DNA of 64,000 nucleotides, taken from assembly GCF_003148775.1 (NCBI RefSeq), contig NZ_QGGW01000008.1, positions 124,001 to 188,000 of the forward strand. The letters run 5' to 3'. Both the position numbers and the translations under genes were made by a program. Positions 27,301 to 36,343 of this stretch are shown here, one piece after another (the first letter of the stretch is position 1; the number at the start of each line of letters is the position of its first letter). Source of the stretch: Roseicyclus mahoneyensis (GTDB lineage Bacteria; Pseudomonadota; Alphaproteobacteria; Rhodobacterales; Rhodobacteraceae). Below the pieces are notes generated by a model, which saw nothing but the letters and a program-made list of their open reading frames with translations, ran no database searches and was not told the DNA's origin.

Positions 27301-27412
27301 CATATTGGTGTTGGTGGCTCCCGCAAGGGAAAGCCTGTCGGCCGCAAGGCAAAGGACAACGCCCTTCACAGCGGCGCCCGCGTGGGTCCGCGCATCAGAA
27401 GGAGATCAGACG

Positions 27413-28033
27413 GTGACCAAACGCACCTCTGCCAAGTATAAAATCGACCGCCGGATGGGCGAAAACATCTGGGGCCGCCCCAAATCCCCGGTGAACAAGC
27501 GTGAATACGGCCCCGGCCAGCACGGCCAGCGCCGCAAGGGCAAGATGTCGGACTTCGGTCTGCAGCTGCGCGCCAAGCAAAAGCTCAAGGGCTATTACGG
27601 CGACATGACGGAAAAGCAGTTCCGCAAGATCTTTGCCGAGGCCGAGCGTGTGCGCGGCGACACTGGCGAGAACCTGATCGGTCTGCTGGAGCGTCGTCTG
27701 GACGCCGTCGTCTACCGCGCCAAGTTCGTGGCAACGATTTTTGCTGCCCGCCAGTTCGTCAACCACGGCCATGTTCTGGTCAACGGCGAACGCGTCAACA
27801 TCCCCTCCTACCGCGTCAAGGAAGGCGATGTGGTCGAGGTCCGCCAGAAATCCAAGCAGATCGCCGTCGTGCTTGAAGCCACCCAGCTGGCCGAGCGTGA
27901 CGTGCCCGATTACATCGAGGCCGACCATTCCAAGATGACCGCCACCTTCGTGCGGACGCCGGGTCTGGGCGATGTGCCCTATCCGGTTCAGATGGAACCG
28001 AACCTCGTCATCGAATATTACGCGCAGAACTGA
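27413..28033 (+). CDS. rpsD: 30S ribosomal protein S4
   Basis: A 206-residue primary 16S rRNA-binding protein that nucleates 30S assembly. The start is GTG (protein [21 protein letters not shown]) with AAGGAGAT ten bases upstream; this gives the normal alphaproteobacterial length. The S4 RNA-binding domain follows ([40 protein letters not shown]). No zinc-binding cysteines are seen in the N-terminal part. It is monocistronic here, with a terminator directly after it. The 170-base leader shows no hairpin clearly matching a known S4 autoregulatory site. Confidence 0.98.
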   Translation: MTKRTSAKYKIDRRMGENIWGRPKSPVNKREYGPGQHGQRRKGKMSDFGLQLRAKQKLKGYYGDMTEKQFRKIFAEAERVRGDTGENLIGLLERRLDAVVYRAKFVATIFAARQFVNHGHVLVNGERVNIPSYRVKEGDVVEVRQKSKQIAVVLEATQLAERDVPDYIEADHSKMTATFVRTPGLGDVPYPVQMEPNLVIEYYAQN

Positions 28034-28057
28034 TATCTGCCGCACGCGACGTTATGG

Positions 28058-28091
28058 GGGCCGTGCCGATCAGGCGCGGCCCTTGTCATTT
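28058..28091 (+). terminator. Rho-independent terminator of rpsD
   Basis: GGGCCGTGCC (28058-28067) pairs with GGCGCGGCCC (28073-28082), with one G-T pair and loop GATCA, followed by TTGTCATTT. It lies 25 bases after the rpsD stop. Confidence 0.85.
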
Positions 28092-28117
28092 CAGGAGATC
28101 CTTGCCCGGAGGGTGCC

Positions 28118-29539
28118 ATGACCCCAGCCTATCCCGTCTATGGCCGTATCGACGGCCCCATCGTGATCATCGGCTTTGGCTCGATCGGCAAGGGGACATG
28201 GCCCTTGATCGAACGGCATTTCGATTACGATGCGGACAAGCTGACGGTGATCGAACCCGACGCGGGCCAGCACAATTTCTTGCGCCAGCACCGGCTGAAT
28301 TTCGTCGATACGGCGTTGACGCCCGAGAACTACCGCGAGGTTCTCGGCGGGCTGCTGGAACCGGGTCGCGGATTTTGCGTCAACCTGAGCGTCGATGTCT
28401 CCTCGCTCGATTTGATCCGCTTCTGCCGCGAACTGGGCGTGCCCTATATCGATACCGTGGTGGAGCCATGGGCGGGCTACTATTTCAACACCACAGACAA
28501 TGCCGCGCGCACGAATTACGCGCTGCGCCAGGCCATGCGCGACGAGAAGGCGGCCAACCCCGGCGGCGCAACCGCCGTGTCGTGCTGCGGTGCCAACCCC
28601 GGCATGGTGTCGTGGTTCGTCAAGGAGGCGCTGCTGACGCTGGCCCGCGACACCGGGAGCGCGGTGGCGGTGCCGGTCGACCGCACAGGCTGGGCCGCAC
28701 TGATGCAGTCCCTCGGCGTCAAGGGTGTGCATATCGCCGAGCGTGACACTCAGGCCCGCCGCGTGCCGCGCCCGCGCGGCGTCTTCGTCAATACATGGTC
28801 GGTCGAGGGCTTCATCGCCGAAGGCTTCCAGCCCGCCGAGCTGGGCTGGGGCACGCATGAGCCGTGGTTCCCGGAAAACGGCTACCGCCACGCAACCGGA
28901 TGCGAGGCCGCGATCTGGCTGGACCGCCCCGGCGCCATCACCCGCGTGCACAGCTGGTGCCCGACGCCGGGGCCTCAGTTCGGCTTTCTGGTGACGCATA
29001 ACGAGGCGATTTCGATCGCCGATTACTACACCGTGGGGCAGGGGCCCATGCCTGCGTATCGCCCAACCTGTCATTACGCCTACCATCCCTGCGACGACGC
29101 CGTGCTGTCCCTGCACGAGATGTTCGGGTCGGGTCGTGCGCAGGACAAGCACCACATCCTGACCGAAGACGAGATCGTCGAGGGGATCGATGAGTTGGGT
29201 GTGCTTCTGTACGGGCATGCGAAGAACGCGCTGTGGTACGGCTCGCGGCTGTCGAACGACGAGGCGCGCGATCTGGCGCCCTACCAGAACGCGACCGGGC
29301 TTCAGGTGACCTCCGCGGTGCTGGCGGGCATGGTCTGGGCGCTGGAGAACCCGCAAGCGGGAATCGTCGAGGCCGACGAGATGGACCACGCGCGCTGCTT
29401 GCAGGTGCAACGCCCCTATCTTGGCCCGGTCGAGGCACATTACACCGACTGGACACCCCTTCAGGACCGCTGGGAGTTGTTCCCCGAGGATATAGACCCC
29501 GAGGAGCCCTGGGCCTTCCGCAACGTTCTGGCCAGTTGA
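28118..29539 (+). CDS. hss: Homospermidine synthase
   Basis: A 473-residue cytosolic NAD-dependent enzyme making sym-homospermidine from putrescine (or putrescine and spermidine), a polyamine typical of many alphaproteobacteria. The N-terminal Rossmann fold is plain: IVIIGFGSIGKGTWPLI at residues 14-30 and VIEPDAG at the second strand end. Further family segments are VNLSVDVSSLDLI, 'YIDTVVEPWAGYYFN' and CCGANPGMVSWFVK. Length equals that of the Blastochloris-type enzyme. GGAGGG lies five bases before the ATG. A dispersed repeat follows the stop codon. Confidence 0.93.
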   Translation: MTPAYPVYGRIDGPIVIIGFGSIGKGTWPLIERHFDYDADKLTVIEPDAGQHNFLRQHRLNFVDTALTPENYREVLGGLLEPGRGFCVNLSVDVSSLDLIRFCRELGVPYIDTVVEPWAGYYFNTTDNAARTNYALRQAMRDEKAANPGGATAVSCCGANPGMVSWFVKEALLTLARDTGSAVAVPVDRTGWAALMQSLGVKGVHIAERDTQARRVPRPRGVFVNTWSVEGFIAEGFQPAELGWGTHEPWFPENGYRHATGCEAAIWLDRPGAITRVHSWCPTPGPQFGFLVTHNEAISIADYYTVGQGPMPAYRPTCHYAYHPCDDAVLSLHEMFGSGRAQDKHHILTEDEIVEGIDELGVLLYGHAKNALWYGSRLSNDEARDLAPYQNATGLQVTSAVLAGMVWALENPQAGIVEADEMDHARCLQVQRPYLGPVEAHYTDWTPLQDRWELFPEDIDPEEPWAFRNVLAS

Positions 29540-29612
29540 GGATCTGATCGAGCGGTGCCGCGTGCCGCGGCATGGCTTTTGCCTCGCCCTGCCTTTGGCA
29601 GGTCTCAGGCGT

Positions 29613-29670
29613 GGGGGCGCTGCCCCCGACGGCCTTTGGCCGTCTCCCCCGCCATATTTCGGGGATGAAG
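29613..29670 (-). repeat. Dispersed composite repeat, copy 5 (inverted)
   Basis: On the plus strand the order is hairpin GGGGGC-GCT-GCCCCC (29613-29627), hairpin GACGGCC-TTT-GGCCGTC (29628-29644), spacer TCCCCCGCC, then the core variant ATATTTCGGGGATGAAG. This is copy 4 read in the opposite direction, with the same ACGGCC-AAA-GGCCGT hairpin. It lies in the 206-base gap after hss. Confidence 0.75.
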
Positions 29671-29745
29671 ATGCAGGGGCGCTTGTGCGGTTTTGCAAGA
29701 CTGTCTTGATGGACGGGCGTGGAATTCAGGCGTAAGGGCAAGGGC

Positions 29746-30993
29746 ATGGCGCTTGGTGACACTTTCAGGGCGCTTCCGCTTGCGGAGGCCCAGAGACTGC
29801 CGTTCTGGCGGCGGCCGATCGCGCTTTTGGCGTTGATGGCCTTTGCCATGCCCGTGGCCTTTGCCACCTGGTCGGCGCTGTTGAACAATTTCGTCATCGA
29901 GCGCGCGCAGTTTGACGGGGCCGATATCGGCTGGCTGCACAGCATCCGCGAGGTGCCGGGGTTTCTGGCCATCGGAGTGATCTTGCTGATCCTCATGATC
30001 CGCGAGCAGGTTCTGGCGCTGGTGTCGTTGATCTTGCTGGGCGTGGCCACCGCGCTGACGGCGCAGTTCCCCAGCCTTGGCGGGTTGTTGTTCATCACGC
30101 TGCTCAGTTCGATCGGGTTTCACTATTACGAGACGGTGAACCAGTCGCTGCAGCTGCAGTGGATCGACAAGAAACGCGCGCCGCAGGTCTTGGGCTGGCT
30201 GATGGCGGTGGGATCGGGGGCAACGTTGCTGGCCTATGGGCTGATCGTGGTGACATGGCGCGCCTATGATCTGAGCTACGACCTTGTCTACTGGGTGTCG
30301 GGCGGCGTGACGGCGCTGATCGCGCTGGTCTGCCTGATGGCCTATCCGCAATTCGAAAGCCCCAACCCCCAGACCAAGAAGATGGTTCTGCGCCGCCGCT
30401 ACTGGCTGTACTACGCGCTGCAATTCATGTCGGGGGCGCGGCGGCAGATCTTTGTCGTCTTCGCGGCCTTCATGATGGTGGAGCGCTATGGGTTCGATGT
30501 GCACCAGATCACGGCGCTTTTCATGGTGACGCTTCTGGCCAACATGATCGCGGCCCCCTTGCTGGGTGCGGTGGTGGCGCGCTTTGGCGAGAGGCTGGCG
30601 CTGGTGGTGGAATACGGGGGGCTGGGTGTGATTTTCCTGCTCTATGCCGGGCTCTATATCTTCGACTGGGGGCCTTGGGTCGCCGGCGTGCTTTATATCC
30701 TGAACCACCTGTTCTTTGCGCTGGCGCTGGCGATCAAGACCTATTTCCAGAAAATCGCCGATCCCGGCGACATCGCGCCCACAGCTGCGGTGGCCTTTAC
30801 CATCAACCATATCGCGGCGGTGTTCCTGCCGGTCGCCTTGGGCTATCTGTGGCTGAGCTCGCCCACGACGGTTTTCTTTCTGGCGGCCGGTATCGCCTTT
30901 GTCTCCATGGCGCTGTCGCTTTTGGTGCCGCGCCACCCCGAACCGGGCAACGAGACCCTGCTGGTCCGGCCCGTCGCGGCACCGGCAGAATAG
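29746..30993 (+). CDS. Major facilitator superfamily transporter
   Basis: A 415-residue membrane carrier with about twelve hydrophobic helices; examples are 'ALLALMAFAMPVAFATWSAL' near residue 30 and 'VLYILNHLFFALALAIKTYF' late in the chain. The central loop (QFESPNPQTKKMVLRRRYWLYY) divides two six-helix halves. The second-half motif 'LLGAVVARFGERLAL' fits the MFS loop pattern. Substrate unknown. The ATG at 29746 is chosen because the first helix and polar lead then have ordinary MFS length; an upstream ATG is not supported by any good ribosome site. No operon partner: prmA follows after 69 bases on the same strand. Confidence 0.85.
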   Translation: MALGDTFRALPLAEAQRLPFWRRPIALLALMAFAMPVAFATWSALLNNFVIERAQFDGADIGWLHSIREVPGFLAIGVILLILMIREQVLALVSLILLGVATALTAQFPSLGGLLFITLLSSIGFHYYETVNQSLQLQWIDKKRAPQVLGWLMAVGSGATLLAYGLIVVTWRAYDLSYDLVYWVSGGVTALIALVCLMAYPQFESPNPQTKKMVLRRRYWLYYALQFMSGARRQIFVVFAAFMMVERYGFDVHQITALFMVTLLANMIAAPLLGAVVARFGERLALVVEYGGLGVIFLLYAGLYIFDWGPWVAGVLYILNHLFFALALAIKTYFQKIADPGDIAPTAAVAFTINHIAAVFLPVALGYLWLSSPTTVFFLAAGIAFVSMALSLLVPRHPEPGNETLLVRPVAAPAE

Positions 30994-31062
30994 CGCATGA
31001 TTGCCAAGACTGCCCGATCCGCGTAGGCCAGCGCCGACCGCCCCAACCGGAGCCCGCGCCCC

Positions 31063-31929
31063 ATGCCAACCTGGACCGCCCTGACGACCCTTGCCGACAA
31101 GGATCTTGCCGAAGCGCTTGGCGAGGCTTTGGAGGATCTCGAGCCTGCGCCGAGCGGCGTGGGGGTCTTCGAGATGGAGGATGGATCGGGTCTGTGGGAA
31201 GTGGGGGGCTATTTCCTTGAGTTGCCCGACGACATCGCCCTGACGATCCTGGCGGTGGCGCATGAGGCAAAGCCCTTCACCGTGTCCGAGGTGCCCGAGA
31301 CGGATTGGGTCGCGCATGTGCGGCGCGAGCTGCATCCTGTCGAGGCGGGGCGGTTTTTCGTCTATGGTTCGCATGATGCCGACAAGCTGCCCGAGGGGCG
31401 CGTGGGTCTGTTGATCGAGGCCGCGATGGCCTTTGGCACCGGTCACCATGGCACCACGCAAGGCTGTCTCGAAGCCATGGACAAACTGTTGACGGATGGC
31501 GTGAGGCCCGTTTGCGTCGCCGACATCGGCTGCGGCACGGCGGTGCTGGCGATCGCCGCGGCCAAGGTGCTGGACGGGGTCGTGATCGCGTCCGACATCG
31601 ACCCCGTGGCGGTCGACGTGGCGGTGGCAAACGCGGTGGCGAACGGGGTCGGGGGGCGGATTGCCTGTGTCGAGGCGGCCGGGTTCGAGCATCCTCTTCT
31701 GGCAAAAAAAGCCCCCTATGACCTTGTTTTTGCAAATATTTTGAAGGGTCCCCTGATCGATCTCGCGCCCTCCGCCGCGGCGCATGTCGGTGCGGGGGGG
31801 CACATCATCTTGTCCGGCATCCTGAACCCGCAGGCCGAGGCGGTTCTTGCCGCCTATCAGGTGGCCGGGTTCACGTTCGAGGACCGGCGCATCATTGGCG
31901 ATTGGACGACCCTGACACTGCGCCGGTAA
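31063..31929 (+). CDS. prmA: Ribosomal protein L11 methyltransferase
   Basis: A 288-residue SAM-dependent enzyme that trimethylates ribosomal protein L11. After the N-terminal substrate-binding domain come AFGTGHHGTTQGCLEAM, the SAM-binding motif I VADIGCGTAVLAIAAAK, the acidic second strand SDIDPVAVDVA, and FANILKGPLIDLAP, which corresponds to the N-I-L catalytic motif of PrmA. Length is normal. CGGAG lies twelve bases before the ATG. Confidence 0.94.
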   Translation: MPTWTALTTLADKDLAEALGEALEDLEPAPSGVGVFEMEDGSGLWEVGGYFLELPDDIALTILAVAHEAKPFTVSEVPETDWVAHVRRELHPVEAGRFFVYGSHDADKLPEGRVGLLIEAAMAFGTGHHGTTQGCLEAMDKLLTDGVRPVCVADIGCGTAVLAIAAAKVLDGVVIASDIDPVAVDVAVANAVANGVGGRIACVEAAGFEHPLLAKKAPYDLVFANILKGPLIDLAPSAAAHVGAGGHIILSGILNPQAEAVLAAYQVAGFTFEDRRIIGDWTTLTLRR

Positions 31930-32024
31930 GTGGCCATAGTCCGGCCGCATTTCGCTCGCAATTTGTGTCAATTATCGGTATGAACGCGTTTGGTGGGGGC
32001 GTTCAAAAATATTTGAGTCGCCCG

Positions 32025-32393
32025 ATGAATCAGGACTATCCAAACTTTCAGTCCCGCGTGCAGCGGATAGACCAGTCCCGGCGCAATCGCGTTGTCGGGG
32101 AATTCGTGCTTCAATCAAACGGCTTGCTTGTGCCGAAACAGCGTCGCCTGCGGTTCGGCTTCCCCCTCAGGGGTCTGATCATGGCTTATGTGATCGCGGT
32201 GGCGGTCAAGGCATACCTGATCTGGTTCCTCGGGGTCGAAGTTTACAGCGCCGAGGTGATCGCGCTGTTGAACGGAACCGGTTTCCAGCAGGCTGCAGCC
32301 TATGTTCTGATGCCCGATCAGGTCACCATGTGGATGGTGGGAAATTACGACTGGCTCGCCGCACAGATCATCGCGTGGCAGTCCGCCGCCTGA
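32025..32393 (+). CDS. Single-pass membrane protein of unknown function
   Basis: Unrecognised 122-residue product. A polar, arginine-rich N-terminal part (FQSRVQRIDQSRRNRVVGE, QRRLRFGFPL) is followed by one hydrophobic helix (GLIMAYVIAVAVKAYLIWFL) and a C-terminal part ending with 'QVTMWMVGNYDWLAAQIIAW'. Positive residues before the helix suggest the N-terminus is cytosolic. It stands between prmA and a convergent DUF1127 gene, with a shared terminator after it. Start codon uncertain: in-frame ATG at 31980 would add 15 residues. Confidence 0.55.
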   Translation: MNQDYPNFQSRVQRIDQSRRNRVVGEFVLQSNGLLVPKQRRLRFGFPLRGLIMAYVIAVAVKAYLIWFLGVEVYSAEVIALLNGTGFQQAAAYVLMPDQVTMWMVGNYDWLAAQIIAWQSAA

Positions 32394-32421
32394 CGCGTCT
32401 TTCCTATCCGTGAACCATGAA

Positions 32422-32455
32422 AAACGCCCCCCGACGTGATCGAGGGGCGTTTCGC
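32422..32455. terminator. Bidirectional terminator between convergent small genes
   Basis: AAACGCCCC (32422-32430) pairs with GGGGCGTTT (32444-32452). A-rich sequence on the left and T-containing sequence on the right suit termination in both directions, for the membrane protein gene and the DUF1127 gene. Confidence 0.75.
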
Positions 32456-32473
32456 TCATTCCATGCTGTCGTG

Positions 32474-32680
32474 TCAGTCGCGGGTGAACGTGCCGCGCGC
32501 GATATCGTCGATATCGCCGCGCACGAGACCCAGATCGTCGAGTTCCCGGTCGGTCAGGGCCGACAGGCTTTTGCGGGTAACGCGTGCGTCATTCCAGGCT
32601 GCGATCCGGCCGACCAGATCGGCAAGAACACGAGAGGCGCCGAAGCCGGCGCCGATGGGGCGGTTCGTCATGATGGCCAT
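32474..32680 (-). CDS. DUF1127 (YjiS-like) small protein
   Basis: A 68-residue protein with the DUF1127 core: 'RIAAWNDARVTRKSLSALTDRELDDLGLVRGDI', where a tryptophan helix is followed by LSALTDREL-x-D-L-G-L. Family members in alphaproteobacteria act as small arginine-rich regulators, some binding RNA and affecting phosphate or stress responses; this copy has few arginines (five in the core), so that role is not assured. AAAGGA lies nine bases before the ATG. Confidence 0.85.
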   Translation of the reverse strand: MAIMTNRPIGAGFGASRVLADLVGRIAAWNDARVTRKSLSALTDRELDDLGLVRGDIDDIARGTFTRD

Positions 32681-33053
32681 CGGGTCTATCCTTTTCCGAT
32701 CGTCGATTTAAAGGCGTGACTGCCCGTGTTTTGGGCGGTCCGCGAACAAGCGGCATCTAGAGAGCCCAAATGCGGCACACAAGCCGCGATTTCTGCATGG
32801 GTCACATGCAGTTTCCGCATGTCGGGGAAAGCCGCTTAACTTACCGTAAAACATGGCAAAAATCCGCCGACGCCTGTCGCATTCAGGCGCTGGAGCGACG
32901 TTTTTCGACATCGCAAATGCGACCACTTCCCAAAGCTTCGGACGGGTCGGCCGAAAACACCCGGCCTAGGCAATGTTCGCCTTTCGTGCTAGTGATGCAC
33001 AAAGGCCGCAGAAAGCGGTGGAAATTCGGGCTTGGGCAGGCGGGAAACAGGCG
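32681..33053. other. Divergent intergenic region between the DUF1127 gene and ruvC
   Basis: This 373-base stretch has no open frame with protein character and is visibly less GC-rich than its surroundings. It should hold the promoters of both genes. TTAA-N7-TAAA at 32836-32850 is one base away from a CtrA-type TTAA-N7-TTAA site, and a degenerate LexA-type box lies at 32975-32989. No RNA gene is evident. Confidence 0.5.
32975..32989 (+). promoter_or_regulatory. Degenerate LexA box upstream of ruvCAB
   Basis: GTTC-GCCTTTC-GTGC matches the alphaproteobacterial LexA direct repeat GTTC-N7-GTTC with one mismatch. It ends 64 bases before the ruvC ATG. ruvCAB is often in the SOS regulon, so the position is sensible, but the mismatch keeps this tentative. 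Confidence 0.35.
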
Positions 33054-33557
33054 ATGCGGATCATCGGGATCGACCCGGGGCTCAGGTGCCTCGGCTGGGG
33101 GGTCATCGAGGCGGATGGCCCGCGCTTGCGCCACATCGCAAATGGCCAGTGCCTGAGCGGGACCGGCGATCTGGCGACGCGCCTTCTGGCGCTGCATGTC
33201 CAGCTGACCGAGGTGATCGCGCGCCATGCGCCCGAGATGGCGGCGGTGGAACAGACCTTCGTGAACCGGGACGGGGTGGCGACGCTGAAACTGGGGCAGG
33301 CGCGCGGCATCGCAATGCTTGTGCCCGCGCAGGCAGGATTGAGCGTCGCGGAATACGCGCCCAATGCGGTCAAGAAGACTGTCGTGGGCGTGGGCCATGC
33401 CGAGAAGCGGCAGGTCGAACACATGGTGCGCCTGCAATTGCCGGGTTGCGATCCGGTGGGGCCGGACGCGGCCGATGCGCTGGCCATCGCCATCTGTCAT
33501 GCTTTCCACGCCCAGACCGCCGGGCGGCTGGCGCAAGCCATCGGGGCGGCGTCATGA
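33054..33557 (+). CDS. ruvC: Crossover junction endodeoxyribonuclease RuvC
   Basis: A 167-residue Mg-dependent nuclease that cuts Holliday junctions with RuvAB. The four acidic catalytic positions are visible: IGIDPG (Asp7), VEQTFV (Glu at about 67), and the late '[16 protein letters not shown]' with two Asp. The start at MRIIGIDPG gives the family N-terminus. Its stop overlaps the ruvA ATG (ATGA), so the two are co-translated. Confidence 0.97.
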   Translation: MRIIGIDPGLRCLGWGVIEADGPRLRHIANGQCLSGTGDLATRLLALHVQLTEVIARHAPEMAAVEQTFVNRDGVATLKLGQARGIAMLVPAQAGLSVAEYAPNAVKKTVVGVGHAEKRQVEHMVRLQLPGCDPVGPDAADALAIAICHAFHAQTAGRLAQAIGAAS

Positions 33558-34225
33558 TCGGCAAGCTGACAGGTCGGGTGGATTACAAGGCGGCGGACCA
33601 TGTGCTGCTGGATGTGGGCGGGGTGGGCTACACCGTGCATTGCTCGGACCGGACGCTGGCCGCGCTGCCCGGGGCGGGGCAGGTGGCGGCGCTTTATACG
33701 GAACTCTTGGTGCGCGAAGATCTGTTGCAGCTTTTCGGGTTCCTGACGCCCTATGACCGGGAATGGCACCGCTTGCTCACCACGGTTCAAGGCGTTGGGG
33801 CCAAGGCCTCCATGGCGATCCTTGGGACGCTGGGGGCCGAGGGCGTGGCCCGCGCCATCGCCATCGGCGACTGGGGGTCTGTGAAGGCCGCGCCGGGGAT
33901 CGGGCCGAAGTTGGCGCAGCGGGTGGTCAACGAATTGAAGGACAAGGCGCCGGGGATCATGGCGCTGGGCGGCACGCTGGGTCAGGCGGCGGGCGTGATC
34001 GATCCGTTGATCGAGGTCGATTCTGGACCTGTAGCGCCCGCTTCGATTTTGGCTGCGGCGCCCGCGGGGGCGGCCACCGCCGACGCCATGTCGGCGCTGG
34101 CCAATCTGGGCTATGCGCCCTCCGAGGCCGCGCGTGCGGTGGCCGAGGCGGCGGGCAGCGCACCGGGGGCCGAGGCGCCCGCCCTGATCCGCGCGGCGCT
34201 GCGGCTGCTTGCACCCAGGGAGTGA
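33554..34225 (+). CDS. ruvA: Holliday junction DNA helicase subunit RuvA
   Basis: A 223-residue protein that binds four-way junctions and loads RuvB. Domain I is an OB fold ([20 protein letters not shown]... [16 protein letters not shown]). Domain II has the helix-hairpin-helix motifs ([15 protein letters not shown] and [19 protein letters not shown]). An Ala/Pro-rich linker leads to domain III ([21 protein letters not shown]), which contacts RuvB. ATGA overlap with ruvC; ruvB starts 62 bases later. Confidence 0.97.
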   Translation: MIGKLTGRVDYKAADHVLLDVGGVGYTVHCSDRTLAALPGAGQVAALYTELLVREDLLQLFGFLTPYDREWHRLLTTVQGVGAKASMAILGTLGAEGVARAIAIGDWGSVKAAPGIGPKLAQRVVNELKDKAPGIMALGGTLGQAAGVIDPLIEVDSGPVAPASILAAAPAGAATADAMSALANLGYAPSEAARAVAEAAGSAPGAEAPALIRAALRLLAPRE

Positions 34226-34287
34226 TCCGGGCGGCGGGCGAACCCGCCTCTGGCGGAGCCGCCCAGCCTACGGCATGAAGGACCGCG

Positions 34288-35310
34288 ATGACCGACCCTG
34301 ATCCCACGCTTCGCCCTGCACCCTTGCCCGAGGATGCCGACCGCGCGCTGCGCCCGCAGACGCTGGATGATTTCATCGGGCAGGCGGAGGCGCGGGCGAA
34401 TCTGAGCGTCTTCATCGAAAGCGCGCGCCGCCGCGCCGAGGCGATGGACCACGTGCTGTTCCACGGGCCGCCCGGTCTGGGCAAGACCACGCTGGCGCAG
34501 ATCATGGCGCGCGAACTGGGAGTGGGGTTCCGCATGACATCCGGCCCTGTGCTGGCGCGGGCAGGTGATCTGGCGGCGATCTTGACCAACCTTGAGGCGC
34601 GCGATGTGCTCTTCATCGACGAGATCCACCGTCTGAACCCGGCGGTGGAGGAAGTGCTCTACCCCGCGCTGGAGGATTTCGAGCTGGACCTGGTGATCGG
34701 CGAAGGGCCCGCGGCGCGCACGGTGCGGATCGAATTGCAACCCTTCACGCTGGTGGGGGCGACGACGCGGATGGGCCTTTTGACCACGCCGCTCCGCGAC
34801 CGCTTCGGCATCCCGACACGGCTGCATTTCTACACCACCGAGGAATTGACCCGCATCGTCGCGCGCGGAGCGCGCCTATCGGGCATCGACGCCGATCCCG
34901 AGGGCGTGGCCGAAATCGCGGGCCGGGCGCGGGGGACGCCGCGCATCGCCGGGCGGCTTTTGCGGCGGGTGATCGATTTCGCGCTGGTCGAGGGCGATGG
35001 GCGGCTGACGCAGGCCATCGCCGACAGCGCGCTGACGCGGCTGGGGGTGGATCATCTGGGGCTCGACGGGGCGGACCGGCGCTACCTGAGCCTGATTGCC
35101 GAAAATTACGCAGGTGGACCGGTGGGCGTGGAAACGCTGTCGGCGGCCTTGTCGGAAAGCCGTGACTCGATCGAAGAGGTGATCGAGCCCTACCTTCTGC
35201 AACAGGGCCTGATCGCGCGCACCCCGCGGGGGCGGATGCTGGCCCACAAGGGTTGGACGCATTTGGGCCTTGCGACACCACCCACGCCGGGGCAGGGGCA
35301 TCTGTTTTGA
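34288..35310 (+). CDS. ruvB: Holliday junction branch-migration ATPase RuvB
   Basis: A 340-residue AAA+ hexameric motor driving branch migration. Walker A is [13 protein letters not shown] near residue 65, Walker B is [12 protein letters not shown], sensor 1 is [11 protein letters not shown], and the C-terminal winged-helix domain contains '[13 protein letters not shown]'. Length is standard. Completes ruvCAB; a MazG-like gene starts nine bases after its stop, or overlaps it if a TTG start is used. Confidence 0.98.
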   Translation: MTDPDPTLRPAPLPEDADRALRPQTLDDFIGQAEARANLSVFIESARRRAEAMDHVLFHGPPGLGKTTLAQIMARELGVGFRMTSGPVLARAGDLAAILTNLEARDVLFIDEIHRLNPAVEEVLYPALEDFELDLVIGEGPAARTVRIELQPFTLVGATTRMGLLTTPLRDRFGIPTRLHFYTTEELTRIVARGARLSGIDADPEGVAEIAGRARGTPRIAGRLLRRVIDFALVEGDGRLTQAIADSALTRLGVDHLGLDGADRRYLSLIAENYAGGPVGVETLSAALSESRDSIEEVIEPYLLQQGLIARTPRGRMLAHKGWTHLGLATPPTPGQGHLF

Positions 35311-35318
35311 CCGACCGT

Positions 35319-35618
35319 ATGGCGGATCTGTCGGCGTTATCAATCAAGGTAGCCGCCATATATTCCGAGCGCTTCGGCGCGCCGCAGACAGCCGAGTTTG
35401 CCCTGCTGAAGATGACAGAGGAATTGGGTGAAGTGGCGGGTGCCCATCTGCGCTTGAACGGGCAAGGGCGTGGAACCGCAGAGCTTGGTGATCTTGCCGA
35501 TGAAATCGCCGATCTGTTGGGCTTTCTTTTGGTGTTCGCCGCGCGCACGGGCGTGGACCCTGCCGCCGCATTGACGCGGAAATGGGGTGCACATCTGCCC
35601 GACCCGCAGCGCGACTGA
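35319..35618 (+). CDS. MazG-like nucleotide pyrophosphohydrolase domain protein
   Basis: A 99-residue all-alpha protein with the metal-binding pattern of MazG/dUTPase-type NTP pyrophosphatases: 'KMTEELGEVAGAHLR' (E-x-x-E) and 'LADEIADLLGFLLV' (E-x-x-D). Such enzymes hydrolyse non-canonical or excess NTPs to NMPs. The ATG at 35319 is chosen; TTG at 35307 overlapping the ruvB stop (TTGA) would add four residues and implies coupling to ruvB either way. The substrate cannot be told from sequence. Confidence 0.75.
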   Translation: MADLSALSIKVAAIYSERFGAPQTAEFALLKMTEELGEVAGAHLRLNGQGRGTAELGDLADEIADLLGFLLVFAARTGVDPAAALTRKWGAHLPDPQRD

Positions 35619-35689
35619 TCTGGAACCGGATCAAGCGGTCGTGACCGTGAGGCGTTGCTGCACAAGTGCCATACCGGTAGACCAAGATC

Positions 35690-36343
35690 ATGACTGACAC
35701 GACCCTCACCCCCCTCACCGCAGACGCCGTGGCCGCGATGTTCACCCGCGCCGACGGCCAGTTCCTGTTCGCCCGCTGGGGGCGACCCATCGTGCCCGTG
35801 GTTTTCGGGGTGGAGGATGCGACCGTGCGGGTCCTGAAGGGTGCGATCGAGGCCGTGGTGGCTTTGGCCGGGCACAAGATGGCCGAGACCGACCCGGAAC
35901 TGGGCGCGAACCTGATGATCTTCTTCATCCGCGACTGGGAAGAGTTGACCGCAACGCCCAATCTCGACCGGCTGATCCCCGGCCTGCCAGAGGTGGTGGC
36001 CCGGCTGGACGCAGCTGATGCCAACCAATACCGCGCCTTCCGCTTTGAGGAGGGCGGCGCGATCAAGGCGGCCTTCGTCTTTGTCCGCATGGATGCCGCC
36101 ATGGCGCAGGCCCCCGCCGAGACCATCGCGCTCAGCCAGATCGTGCAGACCATCGTGCTGTGGTCCGATACCGCCTTTCTGGGCGCGTCGCCTTTGGCCG
36201 TGCTGCAGCCGGACGGCCCTGCCATCCTCAAGCCGCAGATCGCTGACCTGATCCGCGCAGCCTATGATCCCGTCCTGCCGCCCCACGCGACAGATCCGGC
36301 CCATGCGCTGCGCCTGACCGCCCGCTTGCCGAGGCTGCAATGA
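35690..36343 (+). CDS. Conserved-looking protein of unknown function coupled to ybgC
   Basis: Unrecognised 217-residue soluble protein without signal peptide or membrane helix. The sequence is ordinary in composition, with features such as 'RADGQFLFARWGRPIVPVVFG', 'LGANLMIFFIRDWEEL' and 'RAFRFEEGGAIKAAFVFVRMD', suggesting a mixed alpha/beta fold. Its stop overlaps the ATG of the thioesterase gene (ATGA), so it is translated with the tol-pal leader gene ybgC. No function is proposed. Confidence 0.8.
   Translation: MTDTTLTPLTADAVAAMFTRADGQFLFARWGRPIVPVVFGVEDATVRVLKGAIEAVVALAGHKMAETDPELGANLMIFFIRDWEELTATPNLDRLIPGLPEVVARLDAADANQYRAFRFEEGGAIKAAFVFVRMDAAMAQAPAETIALSQIVQTIVLWSDTAFLGASPLAVLQPDGPAILKPQIADLIRAAYDPVLPPHATDPAHALRLTARLPRLQ

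Noticed and set aside
31728-31750. ATATTTTGAAG inside prmA resembling the dispersed repeat core
   Set aside because: It encodes the conserved FANILKGP motif of PrmA, and no hairpin accompanies it.
29605-31971. Open frame of nearly 790 codons on the minus strand opposite the MFS and prmA genes
   Set aside because: Low-complexity Arg/His/Gln-rich translation over two well-supported plus-strand genes.
32836-32850. CtrA-like TTAA-N7-TAAA site
   Set aside because: One half-site is mismatched and neither neighbouring gene is a typical CtrA target; mentioned only in the intergenic description.
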